From Sarcocystis neurona (lineage: Eukaryota > Apicomplexa > Conoidasida > Eucoccidiorida > Sarcocystidae), in assembly GCA_000727475.1 (NCBI GenBank), contig KL647310.1, positions 248,001 through 312,000 of the forward strand: a DNA stretch of 64,000 nucleotides, given 5' to 3'. Under the pieces are notes generated by a model, which was not told where the DNA came from, made no database searches, and saw only the letters and a list, made by a program, of their open reading frames with translations. The position numbers and the translations under genes were made by a program. This document shows positions 60,466 to 64,000 of the stretch, one piece after another; the stretch's first letter is position 1, and each line of letters opens with the position of its first letter.

Positions 60466-63168
60466 TTCGTGTTGTTGCATCATTCGTTGCTCTTGCCGGT
60501 GACATGTTTTGCTCCGCTTTCGACGTATTCGAGGAGGCTGCTAGAGCGAACGAGAAGGAGGCAGCAACAGCAGCAGCAACAGCAGCAGCCTTTGCAGCAG
60601 CAGCGGCAGGCATCTTAGCAACAGCAGCAGCGGCACCGGAGCCGTCGTAGGCAGCAGCAGCAAATCCACGCAGGGGAGGGCGGCAGCAGCCGCTGCAACA
60701 TAAGGTGCTGCTTCCGGTGCGTTCGTTGCTGCTGCCGGTTCCAGTTCCGCCCTTGCCATTGCTGCTGTGCGTCTCGTGTTGCTGTTCGGTGTTCTCTGCC
60801 TTTGCGGCTTCCCTATGACTGCACTGCAGTCCTGCTGTAACTCCGGCCAAAGACTCTGCTCGAAGGTCGGTGCTGCTGCCGTTGTTGTTGCTGCGCTTGT
60901 TGCTGATGCTGTGTCGGGGGCTGCTGCTTCCGCTGCCGCCGTTTTCGCTGCTGCCCCTCACTCTGGCGCTGCTGGCCACGCTGCTCTTGCAATTTTGCTG
61001 CTGCAGGCCGTCGACTGGAAGAAAGGCGGAGAAGGAGAAGGGAGCGTCTTGCTCGCAGTAGGAGACGACGGATTTCTCAACATGTGAGTCCTGCTGCATG
61101 CGTTCGAATGACGAACAACGTGCTGCAGCAGTCATATGACTGCTGCGTGCGACTTGGCGGCAGCAAGAGGCGCTCTGCTGTTGTGGCATGCAGCGTTGTT
61201 GCTGCAGCAGCAGGGAGTGGAATAGTTGCACGCGTCACAGCAGTGCGAAAATGAGCAGCTCCGGGACGCGGCAAAACTGCCGAGACTGCTGCAGCAACGG
61301 CAGCAGAACTGCCTCTGCGTCCTTCGGAAACCGACGGAGAGCTCGATCGAGCCGTACAGAGCTCTAGCAGCTAGAAGCGTCACTTTCAACAAATGGAGTG
61401 GCAGGCCGTGCAGCAGGAAGTCTGCTGCAGCAGAAGATGAAAAGTAGGCGTCGGACCGGTGGACTCGTACAGCCGCAGCCTCGCAGCACCAGCGGCTGAA
61501 TATCCTGCAGACATGCTTGTCTTGTGTGAGTATCTCTGTGTCTCCCTTTGCAACCCTGGTAGATCTCTCGGCGTATGTTTCTCGTCCAGCATCTATCTAT
61601 CTATATATGTATATATAGCTATAACTGTATCTGTACATATATGTCTACGTCTATCTATCTATCTATCTATCACTCTCTCTCTACATATATATATATATAT
61701 ATGTGCAGTGAGTTATCCGTATATATCAACGTATCGATACATGTATATGTGCGTGTGACTCCTCGTGTCTCTCTGTTTGTATCTCTCTACACGTACGTAC
61801 ATAAACATAGAGATACTTCAGCAATATATCCAGGTGTGTCTAGCTATCTGTGTCTACCGATCGATAAACATATATATATATATATATATTATATAGGTGT
61901 GGGTACGTGTGGCTCTACGTGACTGTCTGTCTGTATCTCGCTATAGGGAGATGTAGAGATGGTGTACCAGTTGCTCTGGCTGCTGCTGATGGCTTCCCAT
62001 TTGATGTGGGGAAGCACGTGAGTACCCTTTGTTTGTGTTCGAACGTGCGGGGAGAAGTGGGTTTGTTTAAGGGCCGTGTTGTTGCGCTCTTTGAACGGAG
62101 GGCGAAGAAGCAGCAGCTGCAATGAACAGAGCGGGGGGAACGGCTGCTGCACCGGGTCGCCTGGGTCTTCCTGCGGCAGGTGCCACAGGTGGTTGCAGCT
62201 GCTCGAGAGGCCCAGGAGGGGCCGAGACAACGACGGCAGCAGCAGCAGCACGTACTGGAGCAGCAGGAGCAGCAGCAGTTTGTGAAACCCTCTGCGGTCA
62301 GCAGAAGCAGCAGCTGCAGCAGCAGCAGTTGCAGTAGGGCGTGTAGGCTTCTTGCCACCAGCAGCGACAGCAGCAGCAGCGGGAGTGTAGGGTTGTGGCG
62401 GGCGACAGCAGCAGCGAAGGACGGCGAGCAGTAGCAGCAGCAGCAACCGCGTCCCCACCGTTGCGGGAGCAGTCGCAGCAACAGATGTGTAGCGCAACGA
62501 GCAGCAGCAGCGGCAGGCGTTTCTGCGTCTGCTCGCAGCCGCAGCAGCTGCAGCGCGTCCAACGGCAAGAAAGGCCGGGAATGGGCGGGAGAATGCAGGG
62601 GGAAGGGAGCAGCAGGAGCCTCAGCAGCAGCGAAGATGTTCCTGTCTCTGGGCTGCTTTGATCAAGGAATCTACAACGTGCGGACTACTTCAGGCGGCTC
62701 CTGCTCATAGAGCAGCTGCTGCTGCGCGCGGTCGTACTGCTGGTTTGTTACGACCGCGGTTGCTGCTGCTGCTGCTGCGTTGCTATGGGGGAACTGCAGC
62801 TGCGTGAGCAGGTGCTGCTTAAGTACGCGCCCCGCCTCGCATGCCGCTGCGGTTTGTGGAAGGCTACTGCTGGCTCTGCTGCTGCGGCTGTGCCGCAGGA
62901 TCTGGTGGTGCGGCAGCTGCTGCCTGTCCCGTGCCGCCGCTGCCGCTGCTGCTTTTGCCCCTACTGCTGCTTTTGCCCCTGCTGCTGCTGATGCGGCTGG
63001 TCTCGCACTTCCTGCCGCTCGTGTGCTGACGCACGTGCTCCTGCTGTGGCTGCGTGCCTCCTCCTGCTGGTCGAGCCGCTGCACGTAGTTGACTGCTGCG
63101 CTTCCTCCGCATGTCGGATTTTCTGCTGCAGCTGGGACCTGCGGGCTTCTTCTACGCCAGCGATACGG
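48299..63168 (+). CDS. RBBP4/MSI1-like: RBBP4/MSI1 (RbAp48)-like WD40 histone chaperone, 3' end off the window
   Basis: Nine exons join in phase: 48299-48739, 50277-50364, 52414-52471, 53186-53968, 55513-55801, 56786-56886, 57332-57480, 61007-61083 and 63132-63168. The order of motifs follows human RBBP4: the N-terminal histone-H4-binding helix [16 protein letters not shown], then [119 protein letters not shown]. The human protein has MTHALEWPSLTVQW, LVLGTHTSDEQNHLVVA, INHEGEVN, VLVFDYTKH, LRLRGHQKEGYGLSWNP, IFTGHTAVVEDVSW and MIWDTRSNN. RBBP4 serves in CAF-1, HDAC and PRC2-type complexes, binding histone H4 in the nucleus. Low-complexity insertions separate the blades. The remaining blades must lie beyond 64,000. 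An initiator ATG at 48,621 fits the usual start, but the exon is open further upstream. Confidence 0.85.
48740..50276 (+). other. RBBP4-like intron: TATATG repeats then CTG repeats
   Basis: The 5' half is TATATG/TACATA repeat with a short TTTGCTGCTGCCTTGCGTGT motif recurring around 49,345-49,430. The 3' half (49,560-50,270) is almost pure CTG/TTG-type triplet sequence on the sense strand. Confidence 0.8.
50041..50160. repeat. Exact 60-bp tandem duplication
   Basis: Bases 50,041-50,100 and 50,101-50,160 are identical, beginning TTCGCTGTTGTTGCTGCTGC. Partial diverged copies lie on both sides. It lies in an intron of the RBBP4-like gene. Confidence 0.95.
50277..50364 (+). CDS. RBBP4/MSI1-like: RBBP4-like exon, first strands
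   Basis: The acceptor is TTGCATGCAG and the donor CGAA|GTAAAT. It encodes [20 protein letters not shown] then HPNYLLLIE, corresponding to the RBBP4 segment LVLGTHTSDEQNHLVVARV. It joins phase 2 (rebuilding Pro) on the left and phase 0 on the right. Confidence 0.85.
51060..52370. repeat. TATATG/TACATA and CACA/GAGA-rich intron repeats
   Basis: Alternating T/A/C/G purine-pyrimidine microsatellite (51,075-51,230; 51,360-51,640; 51,940-52,370) lies within the RBBP4-like intron 50,365-52,413. ORFs across it read Tyr-Ile-His and are artefacts. Confidence 0.8.
52414..52471 (+). CDS. RBBP4/MSI1-like: RBBP4-like exon with HYDQRE, probable GC donor
   Basis: After TTTGCTGCTGCAG it encodes [19 protein letters not shown], matching the ASHYDSEKGE region of RBBP4. 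The next exon needs one base from this one. The only donor giving that phase is GAAG|GCACGT, a GC-AG intron. Confidence 0.7.
53186..53968 (+). CDS. RBBP4/MSI1-like: RBBP4-like exon with a long Ser/Thr/Asn/Gln insertion
   Basis: After CTCCACGCAG it encodes [20 protein letters not shown] then [12 protein letters not shown], matching the IEIKINHEGEVNRARYMPQ strand. Some 130 residues of Ser/Asn/Thr- and Ala-rich low complexity follow, then [16 protein letters not shown], which fits the CIIATKTPSSDV strand. Another Ser/Gln/Arg-rich stretch runs to the end. The donor AAGAGCG|GTACCC (phase 1) is chosen because it fits the next exon. Shorter forms are possible, for example ending at GCAAC|GTGTAC, which has the wrong phase unless an extra exon exists. 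Confidence 0.65.
53969..55512 (+). other. RBBP4-like intron, CTG-rich
   Basis: CTG triplets dominate the sense strand from about 54,090, immediately after CAG-dominated exon sequence. It contains a 53-bp tandem repeat and ends in a strong ATTTTTTTCCAG acceptor. Confidence 0.75.
54994..55130. repeat. 53-bp tandem repeat, about 2.6 copies
   Basis: Units begin AGCTGCTGCTGTGCTG at 54,994, 55,047 and 55,100 and continue CCCGCTGCCACGGCTG. They differ at only a few positions. Confidence 0.85.
55513..55801 (+). CDS. RBBP4/MSI1-like: RBBP4-like exon, VYLFDVLKF to GHSAEG
   Basis: The acceptor is ATTTTTTTCCAG and the donor GAGGG|GTAAGG. It begins [20 protein letters not shown] (RBBP4 VLVFDYTKHPSKPD), then about 50 residues of Ser/Gly/Ala/Gln insertion, then [12 protein letters not shown] (RBBP4 PDLRLRGHQKEG). 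The ends fit phase 1 on the left and phase 2 on the right. Confidence 0.85.
55802..56785 (+). other. RBBP4-like intron, CTG-rich
   Basis: The intron runs from a GTAAGG donor to a GCTGCTGCAG acceptor. The sense strand is CTG/CTC-rich, including a short CTGCTGTCCTGCAGCTC motif repeated around 56,150-56,270. Confidence 0.8.
56786..56886 (+). CDS. RBBP4/MSI1-like: RBBP4-like exon, complete WD repeat strand set
   Basis: It encodes [20 protein letters not shown] then [13 protein letters not shown], the counterpart of YGLSWNP and ASDDHTICLWDI. The acceptor is GCTGCTGCAG and the donor AATC|GTAAGT. The Asp-rich turn and Trp-Asp pair of a WD40 blade are intact. Confidence 0.9.
57332..57480 (+). CDS. 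RBBP4/MSI1-like: RBBP4-like exon with the FGHTTS strand
   Basis: After GCTGTCGTAG two bases complete a Pro codon, then [12 protein letters not shown] matches the DAKTIFTGHTAVV strand of RBBP4. About 35 residues of Cys/Ser/Ala-rich insertion follow, then FEQSREETD and a donor GAC|GTGCAA in phase 0. The Gly-His pair of the blade is present. Confidence 0.75.
57481..61006 (+). other. 3.5-kb RBBP4-like intron with microsatellite and minisatellite
   Basis: TATATG repeats fill 57,490-60,130, including a minisatellite of about 85 bp. A CAG-oriented patch at 60,555-60,665 (reading [15 protein letters not shown]) looks exon-like but gives no phase-compatible splice, so I leave it as intron. The last part is CTG-rich. 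Confidence 0.7.
58655..59420. repeat. About 85-bp minisatellite, roughly nine diverged copies
   Basis: A core TAGCCAACAGCAGCTA followed by TCCTCTCT, GGAATACC and a TATATG run recurs near 58,655, 58,768, 58,846, 58,970, 59,042, 59,129, 59,214, 59,303 and 59,387. The two copies from 59,129 and 59,214 are nearly identical. Confidence 0.8.
61007..61083 (+). CDS. RBBP4/MSI1-like: RBBP4-like exon, AVDW to VGDDGFLN
   Basis: After TTGCTGCTGCAG it encodes [20 protein letters not shown] then DGFLN, counterpart of [24 protein letters not shown]. The donor CAACAT|GTGAGT (phase 2) splices over 2 kb to CTGGGACCTG, restoring the ILE-TRP-ASP core. Confidence 0.88.
61084..63131 (+). other. 2-kb RBBP4-like intron
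   Basis: It holds mixed triplet repeats of both orientations (CAG at 62,110-62,640; CTG at 62,700-63,130) and TATATG/CTATCTAT microsatellite at 61,590-61,910. ORFs here (for example 61,226-61,447 and 62,671-63,273) have no family support and are bypassed by the in-phase splice. Confidence 0.7.
63132..63168 (+). CDS. RBBP4/MSI1-like: RBBP4-like exon [12 protein letters not shown]
   Basis: This 37-base exon between TTCTGCTGCAG and ATACGG|GTGAGC completes the blade as [14 protein letters not shown] (RBBP4 MIWDTRSNNTSKPS). It leaves phase 0. The next family segment (DAHTAEVNCLSF) was not found in the remaining 830 bases, so it lies beyond the window. Confidence 0.8.
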
Positions 63169-64000
63169 GTGAGCTCCAGTGTACATACACCTGCCCTCTG
63201 TCGTCGCTTCCAGCATGCCTGTGTCCCCGTACAGAAGGAAATCTCCACATTCTACGCGCGTATATACGTGCATGTCCGGAGAGCTTGAAAAAGGTCACTT
63301 GACGGATATAAAACAGGTGATGAGGTTATTTGTATGGAGTTCTAAGTACCTTTAGTTACGCATAATATATAAAGAGAGACAGACAGACACCACTGCTCCA
63401 CATACGTATATATAGTACGTAGAGTATGAGGAGGAGCAGGGGGTGAATAATTTTGTGAGTATATATATATATGTATGTGCGAAGGCGGGAGTGCCTCTGT
63501 GTATATGCATGCGCATTGTGTACACATGTACAGGTAGATGAGCGTACTTCCCTGCACCTGAGTCCATCACGATACATACATATATATATGTTAGTGCGCG
63601 TATGTATTGTTTTTTCTTCGTTGGTAATGGGTCTGGTTCTAGGTTTACACACTTAGTATCTGCAGTCTCATTCTGTCTCTCTCTGTAGGCATACCTATAT
63701 ACATGTATATATATATCTCTCTGTATATGTATATTCTCTCTCTCTGTAGGCATGCGTATATATATATATATGTATGTGTATGTATGTGCCAGTGTGTGCA
63801 TGTGCCGGCCGCAGCGCGTCAGCAGCTTTGCTGAGCAGCCGACAAATAAGCAGTTTGGCTTTCGGGTGTAGAGCCCATGATGAAGCGCGAGTCTGCGAAG
63901 CCCCAGGCAGCCGCAGTGCCTCAGTCGGCGCGTCGCTGCCGTCTTCTCCTCTTGCTGCTTGTCCACTTGCAATGCTGCTGCCCAACATCTGTGCTGCTGC
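63169..64000 (+). other. Start of the next RBBP4-like intron
   Basis: After the GTGAGC donor comes mostly TATATG/TACATA microsatellite (63,365-63,790) and then about 180 bases of mixed sequence. No WD40 segment was found in any frame. Confidence 0.6.

Overview
This window looks like nuclear DNA of a coccidian apicomplexan, most probably Eimeria. The grounds are very dense CAG/CTG triplet repeats that read as runs of Gln, Ala or Ser inside open frames, many-exon genes with GT-AG introns, long TATATG/TACATA-type AT-rich repeats inside introns, and the absence of any bacterial or viral gene organisation. The genus is inferred from this repeat style; no database search was possible.

The window falls into three zones. 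Bases 1 to about 25,600 are repeat-rich and hold one very large minus-strand gene. Five exons can be joined in phase (about 24,480-21,647; 19,571-16,403; 15,528-5,347; 3,932-3,085; 1,658 to beyond base 1). Between its repeats lie the conserved helices of the TRPC4AP/TRUSS family (DUF3689), in the family order. In animals this is a substrate adaptor of a cullin-4/DDB1 ubiquitin ligase. The 10.2-kb third exon is a Gln/Ala/Ser-rich insertion of about 3,390 residues between two conserved helices. Bases about 26,000-40,800 are repeat-poor. They hold a plus-strand gene of at least 19 short exons for an approximately 730-residue coiled-coil protein (29,990-35,783), and a weaker multi-exon candidate (38,616-40,484). 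Bases about 41,400-64,000 are repeat-rich again. They carry Gln/Ser/Arg-rich plus-strand frames interrupted by a 684-base run of N, then a plus-strand RBBP4/MSI1 (RbAp48) histone-chaperone gene. Nine of its exons (48,299-63,168) join in phase; its last WD40 blades lie beyond the window.

In both repeat-rich genes the introns, read in the sense direction, carry CTG triplets, pyrimidine tracts or TATATG repeats. The exons mostly carry CAG. Homopolymer insertions sit between the conserved structural elements, so the recognisable protein is short islands in low-complexity sequence. No tRNA, rRNA, CRISPR array or transposon was recognised. The genes are not an operon: they are an independent ubiquitin-ligase adaptor, a coiled-coil protein, a small unknown protein and a chromatin WD40 protein.
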